Below are positions 54,023-64,000 of a stretch of DNA of 64,000 bases, in pieces; position 1 is the first letter of the stretch; each line of letters starts with the position of its first letter. The stretch covers positions 71,099,227 to 71,163,226 of the forward strand of contig NC_081556.1 in the NCBI RefSeq assembly GCF_963082655.1. The letters are read 5' to 3'. Position numbers and translations under genes: made by a program. Source of the stretch: Stomoxys calcitrans. Its lineage: Eukaryota > Arthropoda > Insecta > Diptera > Muscidae. The notes under the pieces are model-generated. The model did no database searches. It was not told the DNA's origin and worked only from the letters and a program-made list of their open reading frames with translations.

Positions 54023-54935
54023 TGAAGTCTAATTTTTCAACATAAATGAAAGTCCTACGTCAAAATGTTCTGAGTACGATTATGCTAGAAAATGTCAAAT
54101 TTTCCAATGGAAATGTCAGATTGCACCTGGCTACACTTAGTGTTGCAAACTTACATAGCAACCCTCGTTAAAAACGACAGATGGAGAAACGACACAGAAA
54201 AGATACGCGGAAAGACGGACATGCATAGACAAAATCAGGAAGAATTTCTGAGTAGAACAGTACACTGCATCATTGACACAGTAGTGGCGCAGGGTAAACT
54301 GCTAGTTTTAACCTTAAGCCTAGTACTGAATCATTCGCAGCTAAAATGCCTATTTAATTATTGCGAAATCCGACGGACTCTATTCTTTGCCAGAACACAA
54401 ATAAACGTCAAACAACATCACACAACAAAGACAACAGCAGTGAAGCAGAGTTAAATGGTGCCCATTTCGTGAGCATTTAATTACATTTGCAATTAATTGA
54501 AGCGAAATTTATACTGCCGCAGCGACATGCCGCTACTATTTTGCTTATAGAACTCCAAGGCGGATTTAAAAAGGTGGTCCCATGCGAACAGCTGTTAACA
54601 GTTAACAGCCAGCCAGGTTTGACGGTATTAAGACATCAGATTTTTGTTTGCATTCTCTTTGTTGTTATCTTCTTTCTCGCATATTTTCTGCTATTGTACA
54701 CACACGCACTCAAATTTCTTTCTTTCTTCCATTTTTTTTATAATGCGTTTTGACACACCTCATTAAGCTGAGGATTTTGTTCAGCTTTTCATGCGGAATG
54801 CTGTCAAACTCCATATAAAAAAAACGTCGGCGAAACATTGACTAAAAATAGGCGAAAAATTAGTACTCTGCTTATAGCGAGGAAAACGACAAAAAACTAT
54901 TATAGTGGCAACACTTGAAACTATTTTCAGCATCA
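54023..54935. other. Unassigned DNA, possible promoter-like motifs
   Basis: A 120-codon plus frame (54092-54454) and an 88-codon one exist, but neither shows a domain. GAACAGCTGTTAAC (54587) holds the E-box-like AACAGCTG, and GTGGCAACACTTG (54905) resembles a core-promoter motif of flies. No transcript can be assigned. Confidence 0.35.
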
Positions 54936-56340
54936 TTATACCCTACACCACTACTGTGGTACAGGGTATTAGTGAATTTGTTTGAAACACCCAAAAGAAA
55001 GAGTGATAGACCCATTGATAAGTATACCGATCGACTTAGAATCACTTTCTCATTCGATTTAGCTATGTCCGTCTGTCGGTCTGTCCGTCCGTCCATGTTA
55101 ATTTATGTACAAAGTACAGGTCACAGTTTACATCCGATCGTCTTAAAATTTGGTACACACATGTTTTTCGGCCTAGAGACGAAGTCTATCGAAAAAATCA
55201 GTTCAGATTTGGATATAGCTCCTATATATATGTTCGTCCGATTTTCAGTAATAATGCAATAAAATTGTCATTTGTTAACCAATTCTCTCGAAATTTGGCT
55301 GGAAGTATTTTTTTATGACTCTCGACATTACTGGTGAATTTCATGGAAATCGGTTCATATTTAGATATAGCCCTCATATATATATATATATACATATATA
55401 TCGCCCGATTTTCTCTCCTAGAGCCTCTGCAAGCGCATTTAATGACCAATCTTCCCAAAACTTCGTACAACGCTTTCCTTGACGACTGTCACAGTATGCG
55501 AGAAGTTTGCTCGAAATCAGTTCAGATTAAGATATAGCTCCCATATATACGTTCGTCCGATTTGCAGTAATATTGCAATAAAATGGTCTTTTGTATACCG
55601 ATTCTCTCAAAATTTGGCAGGAAGGATTTTCTTTTGACTCTCGACATAACTGGTGAATTTCATGGAAATTCCTTCAGATTTATATATAGCTCTCATATAT
55701 ACATATATATTGCCTGATTTCAACTTCTGGAGTCACAGCATGCGCATTTATTGACCCATCTTGCCAAAATTTTGCAAAACGCTTTCCTCGAGGACTGCAA
55801 CAGTGTCTGAGAAGTTTGCTCGAAATCGGTACAGCTATACCTAAATAGCTCCCATATATATGTTCGTCTGATTTTGAGAAATATTGCAAGAAAGAGCTCA
55901 GTTTTAAATGAACTCTTTCGAAATTTTGCAGGAAGGGTTTTTTTTATGATTGTCGATATTACTGGTGAATTTCATAGAAATCGGCTCAGATTTAGATATA
56001 GCTGTCATATATGTATATCGACAGATTTTCGCCCTAAGAGCTACTGCAAGGGCATTGTTTGACCAATCTTGCCAAAATTTTGCACAACGCTTTCCTCAAT
56101 GACTACCACATTATCTGAGAAGTTTGTTTGAAATCAGCTCAGAATTAGATATAGCTCCTATATGTTCATCAGACTTTGGGCAACTTGAAACATTTTGTCA
56201 TTTGTCAACCGCAGTTATTACAGTTTGAACATACTTGCTCGCCGAGGTCCGAGAATTGGATATAGGTCCCACATTGTACTTATAGGGTAGGTGTAGCGTA
56301 ATACACAGTCGGCATCGCCCGACTTTTGTCCTTCCCTACT
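54936..56340 (+). repeat. Family C interspersed repeat, near full length
   Basis: Head TATACCCTACACCACTACTG and GTACAGGGTAT form a hairpin; GTCCGTCTGTCGGTCTGTCC follows. ATATAGC-type monomer marks lie at 55213, 55365, 55532, 55684, 55843, 55995 and 56149, spaced 152, 167, 152, 159, 152 and 154 bp, in pairs of alternating type. It ends ATAGGGTAGGTGTAGCG and GTCGGCATCGCCCGAC, a GC hairpin like that of A/B, then CCCTACTGGTTTTTG. Confidence 0.88.
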
Positions 56341-56433
56341 GGTTTTTGTTTGATTTATTGGTTTCGTTGGTTCATTTTTCCTTATTTATTTGAGAAAAAG
56401 TATAGAAAATAGAGAAAACAATAAGTGCAGATA

Positions 56434-57478
56434 AAACAAGTAAAAACGTGCTAAGTTCGGCCGGGCCGAATCTTATATACCCTCCACCATGGATCGCATT
56501 TGTCGAATTATTTTCCCGGCATCTCTTCTTAGGCAAAAAAGGATATAAGAAAAGATTTGCTCTGCAATTAGAGCGATATCAAGATATGGTCCGGTTCGAA
56601 ACACAATTACATGTTGGAGACCTGTGTAAAATGTCAGCCAATTCCAATAAGAATTGCGCCCTTTGGGGGCTCAAGAAGTAAAACAGAGAGATTGATTTAT
56701 ATGCACAAAATTTCAGGCAAATCGGATAATAATTGCGACCTCTAGAGGCTCAAGAAATCAAGATCCCAGATTGGTTTATATGGCAGCTATATCAGGTTAT
56801 GAACCGATTTGAACCTTATTTGAAATAGTTGTTGAAAGTAAGAATAAAATACGTCTTGCAAGATTTCAGCCAAATCGGATAGGAATTACGCCCTCTAGAA
56901 GCTCAAGAAGTCAAGTCCCCAGATCTGTTTATATGACAGCTATATTAGGTTATGAACCGATTTGAACCATACTTGGCACAGTTGTTGGATATCATAACAA
57001 AATACTACGTGCAAAATTTCATTCAAATCGGATAAGAATTGCAAACTCTAGAGGCTCAAGAAGTCAAGACCCAAGATCGGTTTATATGGCAGCTATATCA
57101 GGTTATTGACCGATTTAAACCATACTTGGTACAGTTTTTGGATATCATAACAAAACACGTCGTGCAAAAATCGGATAAGAATTGCGAACTCTAGAGGCTC
57201 AAGAAGTCAAGACCCAAGATCGGTTTATATGGCAGCTATATCAAAACATGGACCGATATGGCCCATTTACAATACCAACCGACCTACACTAATAAGAAGT
57301 ATTTGTGCAAAATTTCAAGCGGCTAGCTTTACTCCTTCGTTAGTTAGCGTGCTTTCGACAGACAGACGGACGGACATGGCTAGTTCGACTAAAAATGTCA
57401 TGACGATCAAGAATATATATACTTTATGGGGAATGATGAAATTTGTATACCCCCATCCTATGGTGGAGGGTATAAAAA
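56434..57478 (+). repeat. Family A interspersed repeat, full-length copy
   Basis: AAACAAGTAAAAACGTGCTA, TTCGGCCGGGCCGAA, TATACCCTCCACCATGG; four to five monomers, two with deletions (near 56700 and 57165); CAGACAGACGGACGGACATG; CCTATGGTGGAGGGTATAAA. It lies only ~100 bp after the family C copy. Confidence 0.93.
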
Positions 57479-57698
57479 CAATAAGTCCAGATAGAGAAAA
57501 GTTCTTGGAAACAAAAACAATTGATTGCTGTCAAATTTCGCTCGCGAATAAATTAAGAATTTCAGCGGCTATTCTGAAAGCAGAATAGAATACCAACCCT
57601 TACTGGCGTCATTCTGTGTTGCCATATGTGAAATAGTAAACTAAAACTTTTTCGCCGTTTACGCGACACATGTAATAAGTAGAAGCGTGCTCATTCTA

Positions 57699-58296
57699 AA
57701 GGATGATTTTTTTGAGGTTAGGATTTTCATGCATTAGTATTTGACAGATCACGTGGGATTTCAGACATGGTGTCAAAGAGAAAGATGCTCAGTATGCTTT
57801 GACATTTCATCATGAATAGACTTACTAACGAGCAACGCTTGCAAATCATTGAATTTTATTACCAAAATCAGTGTTCGGTTCGAAATGTGTTCATTCATGT
57901 GTTCAGCGATGAGGCTCATTTCTGGTTGAATGGCTACGTAAATAAGCAAAATTGCCGCATTTGGAGTGAAGAGCAACCAGAAGCCGTTCAAGAACTGCCC
58001 ATGCATCCCGAAAAATGCACTGTTTGGTGTGGTTTGTACGCTGGTGGAATCATTGGACCGTATTTTTTCAAAGATGCTGTTGGACGCAACGTTACGGTGA
58101 ATGAACACATTTCGAACCGAACACTGATTTTGGTAATAAAATTCAATGATTTGCAAGCGTTGCTCGTTAGTAAGTCTATTCATGATGAAATGTCAAAGCA
58201 TACTGAGCATCTTTCTCTTTGACACCATGTCTGAAATCCCACGTGATCTGTCAAATACTAATGCATGAAAATCCTAACCTCAAAAAAATCACCCTT
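57699..58296. mobile_element. Foldback Tc1/mariner-derived element, copy 5 (598 bp)
   Basis: TA flanks (57697-57698, 58297-58298). The left terminus has one change (AAGGATG for AAGGGTG). The core is in plus sense. The left junction reads TTCATTCATGTGTTCAGCGA, joining the arm directly to the catalytic fragment without the AAAATTTGTCAAAATTT filler. This keeps one frame open across the joint (see 57812-58222). Confidence 0.88.
57812..58222 (+). pseudogene. In-frame fused mini-transposase of foldback copy 5
   Basis: A 136-codon frame starts at ATG in the left arm: MNRLTNEQRLQIIEFYYQNQ (DNA-binding helix start), then directly HVFSDEAHFWLNGYVNKQNC (first catalytic Asp of the DDE core), VWCGLYAGGIIGPYFF, VGRNVTVNEH, and finally nonsense read through the right arm. 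The second and third catalytic acids are absent. In the other copies the two parts are not in one frame on the plus sense. It could only bind DNA, if expressed at all, so a role as titrating repressor is speculation. Confidence 0.6.
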
Positions 58297-60014
58297 TATT
58301 TCGGCCTTTATTTAATGTATTCACAAGGAAATATTTCGATGGTTGCTGTGTTGAATAATGCCATCTCATTGCTACCTTAGAAATACATGTTATTTTCTGG
58401 CTTTTTTTAGCATTGTTTGTGCTGGCCTAATAAACTCCACCTCTGGAAAGGAAGAACGCGCCTGCATGCATGTCTGTCTACCGTGCCGTCTGTACCTGGA
58501 CACTGTGTCTGCAACATATTTGTGTCTGTAATGAATACACATGTTTTAAATACGAGTGTTGTTTATTTTGTTTGCTGGCTCAATGGCCGGGTTTAGCGGC
58601 AGGCAGGCAGGCTGGATTCGGCCGTCGCATAAAAAATTACCTGTCGAGCTTAGTGGTGTGCAGTCTTAAATATTTTGTTTGGTCTGGCATGCTACGGACA
58701 TACTACATAAGTGCATTGTTATCAACGTGGACGAAGCGTTTTTTATGTTGTTCTTCTTTGTTGTTGTCGTCTGGTCGCGATGCGATGCGATGCTTGCCGT
58801 CAGACGAGTGCAGCAAAGTTAAAGCTGCTGCGTGGCGGAAAATGCCACGAGTGAGCATACGCATGCGCAACACAGTAGCCATAAAGAATTGATGTTGCAG
58901 ACAGCAACGACAACAACAAATGAATGTGTCTACAATTTCGTTTGCTGTTAATCCATATTATGTGGATTCTTTGCGCCGTCCTCGTGTTGCCTGGGCGAAG
59001 CTGCCACAATGAGCACGTTGCCGCTTCTGTTGTTGTTTATGTGCTTCGGTTTTATTTTCATTCAGTGAGCTTGTGGCCATGGATGGCTACATCCCCTGGG
59101 CTTGGCTGGCTGCCACTCTGCACAACGTTATGAAAGATGTTTGTGCTGAAACATTGTTGCAAATACAATCACCTTTAACCGAGACACTATCTTGGCGAAC
59201 GCAAAAAAATACAGATGTGCACATGTAGCGGTCGACATGGCCGTGCATGAGCCATAGTATGTCCCATTGAGAAATCACCATTGGCGTTCACGGCAGAGGT
59301 TACCAGACAGCTGCTGCCGCAACGTACTCTTGCAAGCGTGGCTGCAGTGGTAGTATAAATTGCAATTTATTCCAATGTCCAGTATGCTAATTAATTACAC
59401 CTTGCTCCAGGGAAAGCTGGAGAATTTTGGTATCGCTCAGATATTTGCACTGATTGCTCCTGAAATGCCCTCTTAGCCAGAACTTCTCCACGATTGTGAT
59501 CTTATTGCTGTACTTCATTGCATCAATGTTGCATGCAATAATAACCCATTTGTCTGTGTCACATGTTAAGTCCCAATGTCGGTAAATGGTTGATGTTAAC
59601 AGACTTATTTAATGCCAGAGCAGTAGCACCGTTTATATTTCACTAAATACTACACACACACACACACACACACACAATTGTACTTAATTGGATTCGAAAT
59701 TGGGCTTATACAAGTTATCGAAAAATTTTAATTAATTTCCTATTAAAATAGTGAGCTTCCTTTTAATTCGCTCGGTGAGAAAGTTACTTGTAAAACGTTC
59801 AATATTTCGTCATTGTTTTATCCAGTTACTCGGGATAACTACTGAGAGTACTATCTTTTAAGTGTTCGCTGGTCTGTGCTTTACTGGAGTCCGGTAGTAG
59901 GCTTAGGCTTGATATGCAATCGTATAAAGCCATATATATCAGGGATTCGGAGTGGGCATGAAGCGGAGCGTCGTAAACATATTTTTGCTAAACGGGGGCG
60001 AAATTTTTTTAACC
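58297..60014. other. Apparently unique DNA with a CA microsatellite, no gene supported
   Basis: 58440-59350 is richer in GC and CA/GTT words than the rest of the window (CAGCAACGACAACAACAAAT near 58901), as in fly intron/UTR DNA. Frames of 140 and 69 codons lack domains and conserved structure. (CA)n lies at 59652-59677. It may belong to a host gene whose exons are outside the window. Confidence 0.4.
59652..59677. repeat. (CA)13 microsatellite
   Basis: Uninterrupted AC dinucleotide run of 26 bp. Confidence 0.97.
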
Positions 60015-60067
60015 CGGAGCGGAGCGGGATTGGAAAGGTTTCCAATCTCAAAATACGCTCCGCTCCG
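60015..60067. repeat. Nested perfect hairpin
   Basis: Outer arms CGGAGCGGAGCG (60015-60026) and CGCTCCGCTCCG (60056-60067) are perfect inverted copies. Inside, GATTGGAAA / TTTCCAATC (60028-60047) is a second perfect hairpin with a GG loop. The whole folds into a long stem-loop in DNA or RNA. Related AGCGGAGCG stands alone at ~59961. Confidence 0.85.
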
Positions 60068-60089
60068 ACAAAATAAAAATATATTAAAT

Positions 60090-61860
60090 TCACATTTATG
60101 TATCCAACACCATGAGATAGGTGGTGGTTTAAAAAGCGATTCAACGATGCCCGTGTGTCTGTTTAATCATTCCATCTGTTTAATCATGCTAAAGCCTTAA
60201 AAAATTTAGATATAAAGGGTGATTTTTTTGAGGTTAGGATTTTCATGCATTAGTATTTGACAGATCACGTGGGATTTCAGACATGGTGTCAAAGAGAAAG
60301 ATGCTCAGTATGCTTTGACATTTCATGAATAGACTTACTAACGAGCAACGCTTGCAAATCATTGAATTTTATTACCAAAATCAGTGTTCGGTTCGAAATG
60401 TGTTCATTCACCGTAACGTTGCGTCCAACAGCATCTTTGAAAAAATACGGTCCAATGATTCCACCAGCGTACAAACCACACCAAACAGTGCATTTTTCGG
60501 GATGCATGGGCAGTTCTTGAACGGCTTCTGGTTGCTCTTCACTCCAAATGCGGCAATTTTGCTTATTTACGTAGCCATTCAACCAGAAATGAGCCTCATC
60601 GCTGAACAAAATTTGTCAAAATTTGAACACATTTCGAACCGATCACTGATTTTGGTAATAAAATTCAATAATTTGCAAGCGTTGCTCGTTAGTAAGTCTA
60701 TTCATGATGAAATGTCAAAGCATACTGAGCATCTTTCTCTTTGACACCATGTCTGAAATCCCACGTGATCTGTCAAATACTAATGCATGAAAATCCTAAC
60801 CTCAAAAAAATCACCCTTTATTTAGTTGAAATTTGAAACAGATTCGCATTTCATACATATACAGGCTAAGATCTTAACAAGGCCAAATCGGAAAATAACT
60901 GGATATAGCTGTCGCATAGTCAATTTCCCGATTTAGGGTATTGAGTCCATAAAAGCGCTTTTATTATCCGATTTTGCTGAAATTTTCAAATTCTGGATAT
61001 TACCCGATCGGACCGTATTCAGGTAAAGCTGTAATATAGACCGTTGGGTCTTTGGGCCATATCATGCACAATTATAACCCTATTTCACTAAAATTAGGAA
61101 AAGTGAGTTGTGGTTCAGATCGTACTAAATTTGGATATTGTTGCCAAATTTGGCGATTTTGGGTCTTAAGCCTTTAAAAGTCCTATGCATTACCCGATTT
61201 CGTTGAAATTCGGAAAAATGAGTTCTGCTAGAACCGTTGACATATATGCCAAATATGGTCTCGATGTGACTATATAAGTATAAAAGCCATATATAACGAT
61301 TTCCGGGCATACGGTCGTAGGCCATAATAGTCGCACTTATTGCCCAATTTCACTGCAATGTGAAAAAGTGAGTTGCTCCAGGTCTCTCGATATACGGACC
61401 GAGTATGAACCGCATACGACTTTAGTTCGATATATCTGCCATATAGGCTGATCTATCAAATAAGGGTCTTAAGCTCGTAAAAAGCGCACTTATTAACCGA
61501 TTTCGCTGAGACTTGGAACCGTGAGTTCTTTGACATCCGTGTCAAATATGGTATTGATCAGACTTAAATATCGTTTACATCTGCCATATAGAACGATACC
61601 ATGATATTGGTTCTTATACCTATAACAGGCTCATATATAACGCGATTTCTTTGAAATTGGAAACAGTGAGTTGTACAAAGCCTTCCGACATACAAACCGA
61701 ACATCGTAGCTGCCATTTAGAATGATCTGCCAATTTATGGTCTTAGCCCATTACAGGCGCTTTTGACATGTATAAAGGCTCTCGGCATCTTAACCTAATA
61801 TGATCCAAATCGGTCCATATTCGAATATAGCTATGGATAGTTAAGCTAGTGGAGTGGAGT
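60090..61860 (+). repeat. Family B repeat, old copy, split by a foldback element
   Basis: Head scraps (ATCCAACACCATGAGATAGG, TGTCTGTTTAATC, ATGCTAAAGCCTTAAAAAAT) lead into the insertion at 60215 and resume as TTGAAATTTGAAACAGATTC. At least five strongly diverged monomers follow (GGATATAGCTGTCGCATAG, CGATATATCTGCCATATAG, TCGAATATAGCTATGGATAG). The far end is lost before the SINE at 61890. Confidence 0.72.
60215..60818. mobile_element. Foldback Tc1/mariner-derived element, copy 6 (604 bp)
   Basis: TA flanks (60213-60214, 60819-60820), core in minus sense, junction AAAATTTGTCAAAATTTGAA as in copy 3. The start-proximal TTTCATGAATAG has lost CAT relative to other arms. Inserted in an old family B repeat. 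Confidence 0.88.
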
Positions 61861-61889
61861 AATAAAAATTGATAATAAATCTATCCGGA

Positions 61890-62057
61890 GGCTACCGTAG
61901 CGCAGAGGTTAGCATGTCCGCCTATGACGCTGAACGCCTGCGTTTGAATCCGGCGAGACCATCAGAAAAAACAAATCAGCGGTGGTTTTCCCCTCTAAAT
62001 GCTAGCAACATTTGTAAGGTACTATGCCATGTAAAAATTATCTCAAAAGAGGTGTCG
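61890..62057 (+). repeat. tRNA-derived SINE, head and first half
   Basis: GGAGGCTACCGTAGCGCAGA (A box TAGCGCAGAGG), GTCCGCCTATGACGCTGAAC, B box GTTTGAATCC, AACATTTGTAAGGTACTATG, AAAGAGGTGTCGTGCG, then an abrupt change to mariner sequence at ~62058. The head is the best preserved of the five SINE pieces. Confidence 0.8.
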
Positions 62058-62955
62058 TGCGATTATTTTTTACAACTTTCGACGTGGATTAACTTAACAA
62101 CAGTGCATCGATGTATTCAATTTTTTGACGATGAAGCTCCATTAAGGACCAGTGTTTATCGATGGTATGGTGAATTCAAGACGAATTTCGTGAAGGTCAT
62201 CCAAAATCAGTAGTTGTTCCAAAAACCATTGATGCTGATATTGCAAAATCGTTATGTGACCTATCGTGAGATTGAGAGAACCTTAGGCATTAGTGGGACC
62301 AGCATACTTTCAATATTGCATGAGCATTTGACCGTCAAAAAAATTTGTTCGCGTTGGATCCCACACAATTTGTCAATCGTTAAAAAAAGAGGCTGGTGTC
62401 GATTGGTCGAAAGAAATGCTTCAAAAATACGATCGCGGTGCTTCGAAACACGTCTATGACATCGTGACAGGGGATGATTCGTGGACTTACGCGTATGTGT
62501 CCGAAAGTGATCAGCAGTCGACTGTATGGGTGTTTGAAGATGGGCCAAATCCAACAAAAGTTGCTCGCGCACGAAGAACTTCCAAGCAAATGATCGCCTG
62601 CGTTTTCGGAAAAACTGGACATGTCGCAACCTTACCACTAGAACAACGCAGGAAAACCAACCGCCGAAGACAAATCACTATTCACCACGACAATGCGAGC
62701 TCTCACACACCGGCCCAAGCAACTGCATTTTTGGGCACTCAAAACATCGATTTGACGGGTCATCCACCTTGTAGTCATGACTTGGCACCGATTGACTTCT
62801 TTTTATTCCCGTACGTAAAAAATAAAATGAGAGGTTAACTGGTAATACCTTAATCAGAGTGGCAAAAGTGCTTCGACAATTGGTTCCAACGCATACAAAA
62901 GTGTACAGATCATAATGGGGAATATTTTGAAAAACAATTAAGCGATTTTCGATGA
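62058..62955 (+). pseudogene. Mariner transposase pseudogene (DD34D type)
   Basis: In order: FFDDEAPLRTSVYRWYGEF (first HTH), VTYREIERTLGISGTSILSI and LHEHLTVKKICSRWIPHNLS (second HTH), DIVTGDDSWTYAYVSESDQQ (first Asp), STVWVFEDGPNPTKVARARR, ACVFGKTGHVATLPLEQRR, a deletion of roughly 20 codons, RRRQITIHHDNASSHT (second Asp), LAPIDFFLFPYVKNKMRG (third Asp), and after a frameshift CFDNWFQRIQKCTDHNGEYF to a stop at 62953-62955. Full mariner transposases are ~345 residues. The N-terminal part is truncated into the SINE, and at least three frameshifts or deletions occur. Not active. Confidence 0.85.
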
Positions 62956-63004
62956 TTAATTTATTTTGTAAAAATTCTGAGCAGAAACCATGGTGGTGAG
63001 TTCC

Positions 63005-63047
63005 CAAGATTCGGCCCGGCCGAACTTAGCACGCTTTTACTTGTTAT
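63005..63047 (-). repeat. Solitary terminus of a family A repeat
   Basis: GATTCGGCCCGGCCGAACTT, AGCACGCTTTTACTTGTT: the GC-hairpin end without monomers, directly after the mariner pseudogene. The family's body is missing. Confidence 0.75.
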
Positions 63048-63064
63048 AATTAATCTTTTAAATA

Positions 63065-63841
63065 CCAACACGGAAGATATTGAGCTGAAACTTTGCATAG
63101 ATTCTTTTTTTTTTTGTCGATAGGCAGGTTAAGTTCGAAGATGGGCTATATCGGACTATATCTTGCTATAGCCCCCATATAGACCGATCTGCCGACTTAA
63201 GGTTTTAGGCCCATAAAAGCCACATATTTTATCAGATTTTGCTGAAACTTGGGACAGGGATTTGTGTTGGGCCCTTAGACACCTTTTTTTTCTTTGGCTC
63301 AGATCGGACCAGATTTGGATATAGCTGCCATATGGTCCGATCTCTCGATTATGGTCTTGGGCTCATAAAACGCGCATGATTTGTCGGATTTCGCTGAAAT
63401 TTAGGACAGTGAGTTGAGTTAGGCCCCTCGATATCCTTTTCGAAGACGGCCCAGATCGGTCCAGATTTGGATATAGCTGCCGTATAGACCGATCTCTCAA
63501 TTTAAGGTCTTGGCGCCATAAGAGGTGCATTTATAATCCGATTTGACACATTGACTAATGTAAGGCTTTTCGACATTCGTCTTCTATATGATTCAGATCG
63601 GTCTGTATTTGATATAGCTGCCGAAATGAACCAAATTTGAATTGTGAGTTGTATTTATTAGACCACCTAATGCCCGTGCCGAATTTGGTCCAAATCGGAC
63701 CATATTTCGATATAGTTACTATGGGTGGATAAATATTGCGCTCTTCACCGGATTATGACGAAAGGTGGTTTACATATGTACCCAAGGTCGTGGGTATCCA
63801 AAGTTCGTCCCAGCCGAACTTAATGCCTTCTCACTTGTTTT
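63065..63841 (+). repeat. Family B repeat, 5'-truncated
   Basis: Starts inside the unit at ACACGGAAGATATTGAGCTG, carries four monomers (TGGATATAGCTGCCATATGG, TGGATATAGCTGCCGTATAG and others), and ends CAAGGTCGTGGGTATCC, TTCGTCCCAGCCGAACTT, CTCACTTGTTTT. Confidence 0.87.
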
Positions 63842-64000
63842 CTTTTCTTTTCTAGAATTTGTAGCTTAGGGCGACTGTTCTTACGCAAATCGCGTGTAGC
63901 TACCAGTGATTTTATTCCTTTTACCATAGACAAAGGAAATCTGTAGACTCATAACCATTTATTCAAAAAAGCTTTAACAGATCGAAGAAATGTCAAATTC
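63842..64000. other. Window end, possible exon not confirmed
   Basis: TTCTTTTCTTTTCTAG at 63841-63856 looks like a 3' splice site, and one frame after it stays open for about 30 codons (CSLGRLFLRKSRVATSDFIP...). No domain or second exon supports it. Confidence 0.25.

Noticed and set aside
54092..54454. 120-codon plus-strand frame
   Set aside because: No recognisable domain, biased toward no family, and no splice partner; could be untranslated RNA but cannot be supported.
58470..58892. 140-codon Cys-rich plus-strand frame
   Set aside because: Cysteine spacing shows no repeat pattern, no signal peptide, and it overlaps a simple GATGCGATGCGATGC run; likely chance.
63856..63960. Coding exon after a splice-acceptor-like TTTTCTAG
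   Set aside because: Only about 30 open codons, no domain, and the window ends; recorded as unconfirmed.

Overview
The window looks like an accessory, repeat-packed stretch of a higher-fly genome, most likely a calyptrate/muscid fly. The evidence is split genes with short GT-AG introns, tRNA-derived SINEs, Tc1/mariner, jockey/CR1/RTE-like and gypsy-errantivirus elements, and very abundant 'TATACCC ... 153-bp monomer ... TTCGGCCCGGCCGAA' interspersed repeats. The assignment is an inference from style; no species marker was tested.

Only two host genes can be supported. At 2492-3407 (+) lie the last four coding exons of an AGGF1 orthologue (FHA plus G-patch, RNA-processing type protein); its upstream exons are outside the window. 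At 22866-18786 (-) lie the last two coding exons of a secreted follistatin/Kazal-domain protein with all ten follistatin cysteines, separated by a 3.8-kb intron filled with transposons. Its 5' exon(s) were not found.

Almost everything else is mobile DNA, often nested. (1) A Tc1/mariner-derived foldback family of ~600 bp (five full copies and one half copy) has ~190-bp inverted arms, each carrying the N-terminal helix-turn-helix of a transposase, around a catalytic-domain fragment. (2) A complete, intact-looking Tc1-like element at 4572-6212 has a 356-codon DD34E transposase and four perfect 20-bp IR/DR sites. (3) An internally deleted errantivirus at 12651-15516 (-) has 477-bp LTRs differing at two bases and keeps only part of env. 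(4) Non-LTR relics include an RNase-H-bearing family (3.6, 8.5, 30-31.5, 34.4-35.8 and 37.0-38.4 kb), a second RNase-H family (42.9-47.2, 47.8 and 49.7-50.4 kb), a CR1-like element (6.3-8.4 and 26 kb), RTE-like fragments (7.2, 10.2, 21.1-21.5 and 48 kb) and a jockey RT (10.7-12.0 kb). (5) There are mariner pseudogenes at 53.2-53.9 and 62.1-63.0 kb, and other transposase fragments at 0, 39 and 44 kb. (6) There are five tRNA-derived SINE fragments.

Three non-coding repeat families (A, B, C below) make up about a quarter of the window. They differ in sequence but share a plan: a TATACCC...GGGTATA hairpin at one end, a CCGTCCGTCTGTC-type motif, an array of ~153-bp monomers, a GC-rich hairpin (TTCGGCCCGGCCGAA or similar), then a TTTACTTGTT-like end. 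I infer they are one superfamily, possibly non-autonomous Helentron-like (DINE-1-like) elements. No CRISPR, rRNA, true tRNA or bacterial feature is present. Boundaries of decayed repeats are approximate, read by eye.
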